A stretch of 40,965 nt of DNA. Source: an uncultured Prevotella sp. (lineage in GTDB: Bacteria > Bacteroidota > Bacteroidia > Bacteroidales > Bacteroidaceae). The stretch covers positions 1 to 40,965 of the forward strand of contig CAAGSA010000100.1 of NCBI GenBank assembly GCA_900772835.1, given 5' to 3'. Shown here piece after piece: positions 1 through 7,220 of the stretch. The notes beneath the pieces are model-generated. The model worked only from the letters and a program-made list of their open reading frames with translations, was not told where the DNA came from and ran no database searches. The position numbers were made by a program, and so were the translations under genes. The stretch's first letter is position 1. Each line of letters starts with the position of its first letter.

Positions 1-1
1 C

Positions 2-937
2 AAGAGCGTAGAAGAGGCTAATCAGATCTGCGAGGACGCAGGTGTTGATCCTTATCAGATGTGTGAGGACACACAGCGCATCTGCTTTGAGAACGCTAAG
101 TGGGCATACGTATGCGGTGCTGCCATCGCTATCAAGCGTGGATGCAAGACAGCTGCTGAGTGTGCAGAGGCTATCGGTGTTGGTCTGCAGGCTTTCTGTA
201 TTCCGGGTTCTGTAGCTGACGACCGTAAGGTTGGTCTCGGTCACGGAAACCTTGCTGCCCGTCTGCTTCGCGAGGAGACACAGTGCTTTGCTTTCTTGGC
301 AGGTCACGAGTCTTTCGCTGCTGCTGAGGGTGCCATCAAGATTGCCGAGATGGCAAACAAGGTTCGCAAGAATCCGCTCCGTGTAATCCTCAACGGTCTT
401 GGCAAGGACGCAGCTATGATTATCAGCCGTATCAACGGTTTCACATACGTGCAGACAAAGTTCGACTATTATACAGGCAAGCTTAATGTTGTAAACCGCA
501 TCGCCTACAGCGACGGTCCGCGTGCCAAGGTTAACTGCTATGGTGCTGACGATGTTCGCGAGGGTGTTGCTATCAACTGGAGCGAGGACGTAGACGTTTC
601 AATCACCGGTAACTCTACCAACCCAACACGTTTCCAGCACCCTGTAGCAGGTACATATAAGAAGGAGCGTCTTGCTGCCGGCAAGCCTTACTTCTCAGTA
701 GCTTCAGGTGGTGGTACCGGACGTACACTGCATCCGGACAATATGGCTGCAGGTCCAGCTTCTTACGGTATGACCGATACTATGGGTCGTATGCACTCAG
801 ATGCTCAGTTCGCAGGTTCTTCTTCAGTTCCTGCCCACGTTGAGATGATGGGCTTCCTGGGTATGGGTAACAACCCGATGGTAGGTGCTACAGTGGCCAT
901 CGCCGTAGCTCTCGACCTCGCAATGAACAAGAAGTAA
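2..937 (+). CDS. GGGtGRT family protein, C-terminal part (5' truncated by window edge)
   Basis: The reading frame is already open at base 2, so the true start lies outside the window; about 311 residues are visible. The family is recognised from the motif GGGTGRT (bases 707-727), followed by LHPDNMAAGP, and from the Gly/Met/Ser-rich C-terminus with AGSSSVPAHVEMMG. This family is named after its motif, is found mostly in anaerobes, and to my knowledge has no assigned biochemical function. There is no signal peptide or membrane segment in the visible part, so it is probably cytoplasmic. Cysteines are scattered rather than arranged as a clear metal site. A hairpin terminator follows 34 bases after the stop, so this is the last gene of its transcript. 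Family assignment is firm; function is unknown. Confidence 0.88.
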   Translation, partial: KSVEEANQICEDAGVDPYQMCEDTQRICFENAKWAYVCGAAIAIKRGCKTAAECAEAIGVGLQAFCIPGSVADDRKVGLGHGNLAARLLREETQCFAFLAGHESFAAAEGAIKIAEMANKVRKNPLRVILNGLGKDAAMIISRINGFTYVQTKFDYYTGKLNVVNRIAYSDGPRAKVNCYGADDVREGVAINWSEDVDVSITGNSTNPTRFQHPVAGTYKKERLAAGKPYFSVASGGGTGRTLHPDNMAAGPASYGMTDTMGRMHSDAQFAGSSSVPAHVEMMGFLGMGNNPMVGATVAIAVALDLAMNKK

Positions 938-971
938 TCTTCCATTTTTGGAAAAGTCACATAAAAAAACA

Positions 972-1008
972 GCGACTCTCATAATTCCGCAAGGATTATG
1001 GGAGTCGC
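972..1008. terminator. Bidirectional hairpin terminator between convergent genes
   Basis: A 14-bp stem (972-985 with 995-1008, one G.T wobble) closes a 9-base loop. An A-run lies before it (963-969) and an AT-rich stretch after it. It sits between the GGGtGRT gene (plus) and the acyltransferase gene (minus) and could stop transcription from both sides. Confidence 0.75.
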
Positions 1009-1139
1009 ATTATTTATGGACAAGCTCTGATTATACTCTGAAACATATAATACAGTTTTTTGTCAATCTGTTTCGGTTCCTTTCCTTCAAGAAATGGGAA
1101 AACAAGACTTTTATCCGGGCAGATATGATTATGCGGGGC

Positions 1140-2288
1140 TTAAGGCTTGGGTGGAGCGGAATGCCGTTGCAGTCTGTGCTTGAGATATTTAGCGGAAGGC
1201 TTCTCTATGCAGAAGTGGAATATGTTGGCAATGGCGAAGCATATTGCCGCCGAGAGCGAAATCTTCGCGATGTTGTTGTTGTGGCCAGTGTTTTCGAGGA
1301 CGAACTTCACAATGTCCCACACCACGAGCAGCTGGCTGAGGAATATGGAGAACGCCAGCGCGCTGAGATACCTGACTGTCTTGGATTCCTGCAGCCGTGC
1401 GAACCTGATGCTGCCGAGCGAGAATAGGAGCGACACGAAGCACGGCAGCGCAACCCAGTTGAACAGCATATAATCGTATGGCATACCGATATAGTAAGCC
1501 ACGCTTACCCCCACGACGAGGCATGCCACCGATGCCGCGCACGCGAAACGGCTCCTCAGCAGCCGCCTCAGCCGGCAGTCAGCCCCATTGTCGGTGTTTA
1601 TCTGCGAAACAAGCACGCCGATGCTGAATTCCAGCACGCGGAAGAATGGGTTGCTGTATATCGTCTGCAGCTTGAAGAAGTGCTGCACGAAAGGGCTCCA
1701 TAGCAGGATGGCGGCAAAGATTATGATTATTGCTGTCTTCTGCCGGTTATTCATCAGTCTTGTCTGCGTGTTGAACAGCGGATAGAGAAAATAGCAGAAC
1801 AGTATGCAGGATATGAACCAGCTGCCGCCGTTGTGCGAGAATTCGAACAGCGAGGAATACACCGACTGTATGCCGAGCGTCTCCACTGGAAAGAGCATCA
1901 GTTCCTGTATGGCTGCCGCAGTGCCGTTTTCCATAATGTTCACTGCCACGTTCACCGTCGCCCATGCATAATAGAGCGGCAGGATGGCAATCAGGCGTTT
2001 CGCGTAGAAGAGCTTCATCTCCCGCCCGTCGGAAAGGTTCTTCTTGCCGTATGCCAAATTCAGCGCGTAGCCCGAGAGCAGGAAAAATCCCGTCATGGCT
2101 ATTGCTCCCATGTCCACGAATCCGTTCAGCCATCCGTAGTCGCACCTCAGCACGTGGATATGCGAATGGAATAGGAATATGAGTAGGGCAAGAGAGATGC
2201 GGAACAAGTCCAGTCCGATGATTCTCTGGCCGTTGGCTCCGCCTGTTGCCGTGGTTCCGCTTGTGTTGTCAGTGACTGTTTTCCGCAT
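1140..2288 (-). CDS. Acyltransferase family 3 integral membrane protein
   Basis: 382 residues. After a short polar N-terminus comes QRIIGLDLFRISLALLIFLFH, then about ten hydrophobic segments, including GFFLLSGYALNLAYGKK and NGGSWFISCILFCYFLYPL. This is the layout of OafA/YrhL/WecH-type acyltransferase-3 proteins, which move acetyl or other acyl groups onto extracytoplasmic sugars such as O-antigen, capsule or other glycans. The family's conserved early histidine is present (FLFHSH, about residues 40-45). Its start lies 3 bases after the stop of the HU-like gene upstream, so the two are almost certainly co-transcribed. No glycan biosynthesis genes are adjacent, so the acceptor cannot be guessed. 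The family call is strong. Confidence 0.85.
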   Translation of the reverse strand: MRKTVTDNTSGTTATGGANGQRIIGLDLFRISLALLIFLFHSHIHVLRCDYGWLNGFVDMGAIAMTGFFLLSGYALNLAYGKKNLSDGREMKLFYAKRLIAILPLYYAWATVNVAVNIMENGTAAAIQELMLFPVETLGIQSVYSSLFEFSHNGGSWFISCILFCYFLYPLFNTQTRLMNNRQKTAIIIIFAAILLWSPFVQHFFKLQTIYSNPFFRVLEFSIGVLVSQINTDNGADCRLRRLLRSRFACAASVACLVVGVSVAYYIGMPYDYMLFNWVALPCFVSLLFSLGSIRFARLQESKTVRYLSALAFSIFLSQLLVVWDIVKFVLENTGHNNNIAKISLSAAICFAIANIFHFCIEKPSAKYLKHRLQRHSAPPKP

Positions 2289-2291
2289 GGC

Positions 2292-2936
2292 TTACCCCTT
2301 TTTCTGTTTTCTTACATACACGATGTGTGCTCCTCTTCCCGTGTATTCTATTTGTGTATCCTGCCTTTCGCGGTATTCCTTCAGTTCCCTCGATGCCACC
2401 GTGCGCGATACTTTCGTCAGTTCCACGTAGTCGTTGATGCGCATGACGGGGTGGGAGGGGTCCGACAGATAGTCCACAGCCATCTGCCACCTCTCCTCCT
2501 TGGAGAATGGCGAGCGGCGCAGCCTGCTCACAGAGCCCCTTTTCAGTTGGCAGCAGCTGTCCGTCATTCTCACGAGCGCTTTGTCCGCCCTGTAGTTCAC
2601 TCCGTCTATTTGCAGCGTCAGCGCGTTCCTCTTTGCGTCGTCTCCGTCGATGGAGTCCTGTTCGTGATCTTTCCTCACCCCCACAGTGGCGCTGAACGTG
2701 CCTATGCCGTCGAGCGTGACTGAGTATCCGTCCGCCATCAGGTTGGCCATAGTCTCGCCGAGCGCCGTGAGCACCTGTATAATCCTTGCCTTCTCCATGC
2801 CGGATCCCGGCCGCGACATTCGCTCCATCAGTTCCTCAGTGCCCACATTGCGCGTTATGTCCATCCGGTAATAGCATTTCTGTTCGCCCGTGTTGTTCAT
2901 GTCGGGCATTTCCTGTTTGATGTATTTTGCTGCCAT
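2292..2936 (-). CDS. HU-HIG family DNA-binding protein with C-terminal winged-helix-like part
   Basis: 214 residues. The first 120 or so (YYRMDITRNVGTEELMERM, then LGETMANLMADGYSVTLDGI and GTFSATVG) match the Bacteroidetes HU-like histone fold (HU-HIG type), which binds and bends DNA. Residues 145-214 are basic and contain PVMRINDYVELTKVSRTVASR, which reads as a helix-turn-helix or winged helix, so the protein may recognise specific sites and not act only as a bulk nucleoid protein. It is the first gene of a two-gene unit with the acyltransferase. A well-formed minus-strand promoter lies 170-200 bases upstream (3106-3136), and the 5' leader contains a 21-bp repeat array, so self-regulation is possible. 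The HU-like part is confident; the C-terminal fold is an inference. Confidence 0.8.
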   Translation of the reverse strand: MAAKYIKQEMPDMNNTGEQKCYYRMDITRNVGTEELMERMSRPGSGMEKARIIQVLTALGETMANLMADGYSVTLDGIGTFSATVGVRKDHEQDSIDGDDAKRNALTLQIDGVNYRADKALVRMTDSCCQLKRGSVSRLRRSPFSKEERWQMAVDYLSDPSHPVMRINDYVELTKVSRTVASRELKEYRERQDTQIEYTGRGAHIVYVRKQKKG

Positions 2937-3018
2937 ACTTTAAATATGTTTTTTTTGAAAAAATGTTTTCCGATATCTGATAAAAGATTGCCTTGTTCCC
3001 GTAAATCCGTGTTGCAGG

Positions 3019-3102
3019 CTTTGGTTTGTATATTCCAAGCCACGGAATGTACATCCCAAGGCTTGCAATTTACATTCCGTGCCTTGCAATGCAGATTATC
3101 CA
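3019..3102. repeat. Degenerate 21-bp tandem repeat, four units
   Basis: Units are 3019-3039, 3040-3060, 3061-3081 and 3082-3102, each exactly 21 bases. The best conserved core is a TA-CATTCCAAG-like block at the same place in each unit. Units 2 and 3 also form an inverted repeat (3041-3051 with 3071-3081, 11 of 11 bases paired). The array lies in the predicted 5' leader of the HU-like gene and upstream of the uxuA promoter. Confidence 0.7.
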
Positions 3103-3105
3103 CTG

Positions 3106-3136
3106 CAAAGATACATTATTCCCGTGTGGCGACAAA
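3106..3136 (-). promoter_or_regulatory. Promoter of the HU-HIG/acyltransferase unit
   Basis: On the minus strand this reads TTTG (3136-3133), 19 bases, TATCTTTG (3113-3106), a full match to the Bacteroidetes consensus. Transcription would begin near 3099, giving a leader of about 160 bases that carries the repeat array. Confidence 0.75.
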
Positions 3137-3226
3137 GTTTTTCTGCCTGTTGTTTGATGTTTTTGCCGGTTGTCGTGTGTTTCTGTCGGTTAGTTCGGAT
3201 GTTTGCATACATTTATGCTTTATTGT

Positions 3227-3257
3227 TTTGCCGTTTGCCGATTTTGCGCTATATTTG
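3227..3257 (+). promoter_or_regulatory. Promoter of the hexuronate genes (uxuA)
   Basis: TTTG (3227-3230), 19 bases, TATATTTG (3250-3257). This matches the Bacteroidetes -33/-7 pattern and sits 53 bases upstream of the uxuA start. It is divergent from the HU gene promoter. Confidence 0.8.
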
Positions 3258-3309
3258 CAGTTGACAAACTTGCATTGACTAAAATCAAAATTAAAACAAA
3301 CATACCATA

Positions 3310-4536
3310 ATGGAAAGAACTTGGAGATGGTTCGGTAAGAACGACAAGATTACGCTGTCGATGCTTCGTCAGATTGGCGTGGAGGGCATTGTCACGGCAT
3401 TGCACGATGTGCCCAACGGCGAGGTGTGGACACGCGAGAAGATAAGAGAGCTGAAGCTCTACATCGAGAGCTACGGCATGCGTTGGTCAGTGGTGGAGAG
3501 TCTGCCCGTGTGCGAAAGCATCAAATACGGCGGAGCCGACCGCGACCGTCTGATTGATAACTACAAGGAGAGCCTGAAGAATCTCTCGCTCGAGGGCATA
3601 CATACAATATGCTACAATTTCATGCCCGTGCTCGATTGGGCACGCACCGACCTTGACCACGCCAACCCCAACGGCACTACAAACCTCTATTTCTCGCATG
3701 CCCAGTTTGCCTATTTCGACATTTGCATCCTCAAACGCGAGGGAGCTGCCGCCGACTGGAGCAAGGAGATACTCGCCGAGGTGGAGAAGCTGAAGCAGAC
3801 GATGACGGCAGAGGACAACCACAAGCTTGTGGAGAACATAATCGTGAAGACCCAGGGCTTCGTGAGCGGAAACATCAAGGAGGACGACGAGCATCCAGTG
3901 GAGCTCTTCCGCCAGCTGCTCGACCTCTACAAGGGCATCACCAAGGAGCAGCTGCGCGAGAACATGCGCTATTTCCTTTCGGCAATCATGCCCACCTGCG
4001 AGGAATACGATATGTATATGTGCGTGCATCCCGACGATCCTCCATTCCCCATTCTCGGACTGCCGCGCATCGTGACCTGCGACGAGGACATCAATTGGTT
4101 CCTTAATGCCGTTGACAATCCGCACAACGGGCTCACCTTCTGTGCAGGGTCGCTTTCGGCCGGAGCCCACAACGACGTGCAGGCACTGGCGCGTAAGTAT
4201 GCCCAGCGCACGTGGTTTGTGCATCTGCGCTCCTGCCATATCTTCGAGAACGGCGACTTCACCGAGGCTTCGCACCTTGGCGGGCGTGCCGACCTGATAG
4301 AGCTTGCGCGAATCTTCGAGCAGGAAGAGCTGAAGCGCGGCTCCAATCCGAACATCGCCCGTCTGCCGATGCGCGTGGACCATGGCATGACGATGCTTGG
4401 CGATGCGGAGCGCGGCTACAATGCCGGCTACAGCTTCCTGGGCAGAATGTTCGCCATGGGGCAGGTGCAGGGCATCATAGCCACCGTTGACCGCGAGCTG
4501 GGCAAACCATTCGCGCAGCCTGGATTCTGGGAGTGA
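3310..4536 (+). CDS. uxuA: Mannonate dehydratase
   Basis: 408 residues, near the usual UxuA length of about 390-400. It dehydrates D-mannonate to 2-keto-3-deoxygluconate in the glucuronate branch of hexuronate breakdown. Recognised from the N-terminus MERTWRWFGKNDKITLSMLR, then VEGIVTALHDVPNGEVW, VVESLPVCESIK, the central MCVHPDDPPFPILGLPRIV and the C-terminal MRVDHGMTMLGD, which carries expected metal-binding His/Asp residues of this TIM-barrel enzyme. Cytoplasmic. It is followed after 68 bases by an SDR reductase that would make its substrate. It has its own consensus promoter and is the first gene of the group. Confidence 0.96.
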   Translation: MERTWRWFGKNDKITLSMLRQIGVEGIVTALHDVPNGEVWTREKIRELKLYIESYGMRWSVVESLPVCESIKYGGADRDRLIDNYKESLKNLSLEGIHTICYNFMPVLDWARTDLDHANPNGTTNLYFSHAQFAYFDICILKREGAAADWSKEILAEVEKLKQTMTAEDNHKLVENIIVKTQGFVSGNIKEDDEHPVELFRQLLDLYKGITKEQLRENMRYFLSAIMPTCEEYDMYMCVHPDDPPFPILGLPRIVTCDEDINWFLNAVDNPHNGLTFCAGSLSAGAHNDVQALARKYAQRTWFVHLRSCHIFENGDFTEASHLGGRADLIELARIFEQEELKRGSNPNIARLPMRVDHGMTMLGDAERGYNAGYSFLGRMFAMGQVQGIIATVDRELGKPFAQPGFWE

Positions 4537-4604
4537 TGCCATATATATAATTAAGGTGGAGAACAAGAGAACCGAAAAACAGAGAATTAAAAGAATATAG
4601 AAAT

Positions 4605-5417
4605 ATGAACAAGCTTTTTGATATCAAGGATTATGTAGTGGTAATCACAGGCGGAACGGGAGTCCTCGGACGCACCATCGCCAAGTATCTTGCGCTCGAA
4701 GGAGCAAAGGTGGTCATCCTCGGCCGCAAAGAGAATGTGGGCAAGGAGATAGTGGACGACATACAGGCAGCAGGCGGACACTGCGAATTCATGAAGACCG
4801 ACGTGATGGACAAGGATGCTGTGCAGAAGAACTGCGACGACATCATCGCCAGATACGGCCGCGTGGACACGCTGCTCAATGCAGCCGGTGGCAATATGCC
4901 GGGAGCCGTAATCGCCCCCGACGGCAATTTCTTTGACCTGGAGGTAGACCAGTTCCAGGCAGTGCTCAACCTCAATCTCACGGGCACCGTTATCCCTACC
5001 CAGATATTCCTCAAGCCGATGGTGAAGCAGGGCAAGGGCTCAATCATCAACTTCTCGTCGATGGCGGCCTTCCGCCCCATCACGCGCGTATGCGGCTATG
5101 CTGCCGCCAAGGCAGGTATCAGCAATTTCACAGAGTTCATGGCCACGGAATGCGCCAAGAAGTTCGGTGAGGGCATCCGCGTCAACGCCATTGCCCCGGG
5201 CTTCTTCATTACCGAGCAGAACCGCACGCTGCTCACCAATCCCGACGGCACATACACCAAGCGCGGCAACGATGTCATCACACAGACGCCGTTCGGCAGA
5301 ATGGGCGATCCGGAGGAACTCTGCGGCACTATCCACTATCTGATGAGCGACGCCGCCAAGTTCGTCACAGGCACAGTGGCAGTGGTGGACGGTGGTTTCA
5401 ACGTGTTCGCCATGTAG
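4605..5417 (+). CDS. SDR-type D-fructuronate (mannonate) reductase
   Basis: 270 residues, a classical short-chain dehydrogenase. The Rossmann glycine motif is TGGTGVLG (15-22), NAAGG is at 92-96, and the catalytic triad is Ser152, Tyr165 and Lys169 (YAAAK). The C-terminus VDGGFNVFAM is typical of the SDR group annotated as D-mannonate oxidoreductase in Gram-positives and Bacteroidetes, which replaces the unrelated long-chain UxuB of E. coli. Its position directly behind uxuA supports reduction of D-fructuronate to D-mannonate with NAD(P)H. The fold is certain; the substrate is inferred from family resemblance and the neighbour. A 2-deoxygluconate or other polyol dehydrogenase role is the main alternative. 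Confidence 0.85.
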   Translation: MNKLFDIKDYVVVITGGTGVLGRTIAKYLALEGAKVVILGRKENVGKEIVDDIQAAGGHCEFMKTDVMDKDAVQKNCDDIIARYGRVDTLLNAAGGNMPGAVIAPDGNFFDLEVDQFQAVLNLNLTGTVIPTQIFLKPMVKQGKGSIINFSSMAAFRPITRVCGYAAAKAGISNFTEFMATECAKKFGEGIRVNAIAPGFFITEQNRTLLTNPDGTYTKRGNDVITQTPFGRMGDPEELCGTIHYLMSDAAKFVTGTVAVVDGGFNVFAM

Positions 5418-5484
5418 GCAAAGTCTGAAAACCTTTACGTTATATTTTGTGGGGTCTGCTGCAACAAGGTAATGAATAAAGTGT

Positions 5485-5492
5485 TACTTTTG
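5485..5492 (+). promoter_or_regulatory. Possible internal promoter (-7 element) before uxaB
   Basis: TACTTTTG fits TAnnTTTG, 88 bases before the uxaB start. No TTTG lies at the ideal upstream distance, so this is a weak or activator-dependent candidate. Together with the 162-base gap it suggests uxaB can be transcribed separately from uxuA. Confidence 0.4.
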
Positions 5493-5579
5493 CAGCGGAT
5501 TTGAAAAGCAGAATGTCTTTACCGACTTTAAAAACCCAAAAGGAAACAATCTAAAATCATTATAAACTAAATACAAATC

Positions 5580-7061
5580 ATGAAAGAATTGCAAGCTTTA
5601 AACAAGAGAACCGCTCCTAAGAGCGTTATGCCGGAGAAGATTATCCAGTTTGGTGAGGGTAACTTCCTGCGTGCATTTGTTGACTGGATCGTTTGGAAGA
5701 TGAACCAGAGAACAGACTTCAACGGATCTGTAGTCATCGTGCAGCCGCTGGCACAGGGTATGGTGGACTGGCTGAACGGTCAGGACTGTCTGTACCACGT
5801 GAACCTCCAGGGCAAGGAGAACGGCCAGCCGGTAAATACACTGGAGCGTATCGACGTTGTAAGCCGTGCTCTCAACCCATATTCGCAGAACCAGGCATTC
5901 ATGGCATTGGCAGAACAGCCGGAGATGCGCTTCATCATCTCCAACACAACGGAGGCAGGAATCGCATTCGACGATAGCTGTAAGTTCACCGATGCCCCAG
6001 CCGCTTCATATCCGGGCAAGCTCGTGCAGCTGCTCTTCCATCGCTACAAGTTCTTCGAGGGCGACCCGACCAAGGGTATGATTCTCATGCCTTGCGAGCT
6101 GATATTCCTGAACGGACACCATCTGAAGGAGTGCATCTACCAGTATATTGAGCTCTGGAAAGAGGATATGGGTGCCGACTATGAGGGATTCAAGAAGTGG
6201 TTCACCGACAACTGCTTCGTTTGCGCAACACTCGTAGACCGTATTGTTCCGGGATTCCCACGCGACACCATCAAGGAAATCCAGCAGAAGGTTTGTTACA
6301 AGGACAACCTCGTGGTGAAGGCAGAGAGCTTCCACCTCTGGGTTATCGAGAAGGCAGAGAACATGACCGTAGAGCAGATGCAGGCAGAGTTCCCGGCACA
6401 CAAGGCTGGTCTCCACGTGCTCATCACCGACAACGAGAAGCCTTACCACGAGCGCAAGGTTACGCTCCTGAACGGTCCGCACACAGTGTTGAGCCCTGTC
6501 ACATATCTGAGCGGCGTGAACATCGTGCGCGATGCCTGCGAGCATCCGGTGCTCGGCAAGTACATTCACAAGGTGCAGTTCGAGGAGCTTATGCAGACTC
6601 TGAACCTGCCGATGGACGAGCTGCAGCAGTTTGCCGCCGACGTATTGGAGCGTTTCGAGAATCCGTTCGTTGACCACCAGGTGACAAGCATTATGCTTAA
6701 CTCATTCCCGAAATATGAGACACGCGACCTGCCGGGCGTAAAGGTTTATCTCGAGCGCAAGGGCGAGCTTCCTCAGGGACTCGTGTTCGGTCTCGCAGCA
6801 ATCATCACCTACTACAAGGGCGGTGTTCGCGAGGACGGTGCTCCTATCCAGCCGAACGACGATCAGAAGATTATCGACAAGCTGACAGAGCTTTGGGCAA
6901 CAGGCGACACGCAGAAAGTGGCTGAGGGAGTGCTCGGCTTCGACTATATCTGGCACGAAAATCTGAACGAAACCGTTCCGGGACTGACAGAACTCGTGAA
7001 GAAAGACCTCGACCTCATCCAGGAAAAGGGAATGCTCGAGGCAGTAAAGACAATTCTGTAA
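5580..7061 (+). CDS. uxaB: Tagaturonate reductase (altronate oxidoreductase)
   Basis: 493 residues, the normal size for the mannitol-dehydrogenase-type long-chain polyol dehydrogenase family. The N-terminal nucleotide-binding motif is IIQFGEGNFLRAFVDW (about 21-36), followed by FIISNTTEAGI and, in the C-terminal domain, KVTLLNGPHTVLSP with the catalytic lysine/asparagine region of the family. UxaB reduces D-tagaturonate to D-altronate in the galacturonate branch. The absence of an uxaA or uxaC gene here means the isomerase and altronate dehydratase are elsewhere. UxaB versus the related UxuB was chosen because the fructuronate branch is already served by the SDR gene and the N-terminus resembles UxaB. 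A strong terminator follows. Confidence 0.9.
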   Translation: MKELQALNKRTAPKSVMPEKIIQFGEGNFLRAFVDWIVWKMNQRTDFNGSVVIVQPLAQGMVDWLNGQDCLYHVNLQGKENGQPVNTLERIDVVSRALNPYSQNQAFMALAEQPEMRFIISNTTEAGIAFDDSCKFTDAPAASYPGKLVQLLFHRYKFFEGDPTKGMILMPCELIFLNGHHLKECIYQYIELWKEDMGADYEGFKKWFTDNCFVCATLVDRIVPGFPRDTIKEIQQKVCYKDNLVVKAESFHLWVIEKAENMTVEQMQAEFPAHKAGLHVLITDNEKPYHERKVTLLNGPHTVLSPVTYLSGVNIVRDACEHPVLGKYIHKVQFEELMQTLNLPMDELQQFAADVLERFENPFVDHQVTSIMLNSFPKYETRDLPGVKVYLERKGELPQGLVFGLAAIITYYKGGVREDGAPIQPNDDQKIIDKLTELWATGDTQKVAEGVLGFDYIWHENLNETVPGLTELVKKDLDLIQEKGMLEAVKTIL

Positions 7062-7097
7062 ATAATTCACATAAACAGTAATTCGCTTTTTATACAC

Positions 7098-7129
7098 GGC
7101 AGACAGGAGTAAATCTTGTCTGCCTTTTT
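7098..7129 (+). terminator. Intrinsic terminator after uxaB
   Basis: GGCAGACA (7098-7105) pairs with TGTCTGCC (7117-7124), with further pairing inside, followed by five T. A classic rho-independent terminator closing the hexuronate group. Confidence 0.88.
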
Positions 7130-7164
7130 GTTTGTGTCCAATGTGTAAATATTGCACAGATTAT

Positions 7165-7195
7165 TTTGATGTGTGCAAGAAAAAATGTAACTTTG
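7165..7195 (+). promoter_or_regulatory. Promoter of the acyl-CoA synthetase gene
   Basis: TTTG (7165-7168), 19 bases, TAACTTTG (7188-7195). Full consensus match, 25 bases before the start codon, giving a very short leader. Confidence 0.82.
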
Positions 7196-7220
7196 CATAA
7201 AATATAATACAAAGTCATTA

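Noticed and set aside
948..1427. 159-residue plus-strand frame
   Set aside because: Starts inside a terminator hairpin and runs antisense into the acyltransferase gene.
3487..4566. 359-residue frame antisense to uxuA
   Set aside because: Shadow of a highly conserved enzyme gene; His/Leu/Val-rich with no motif.
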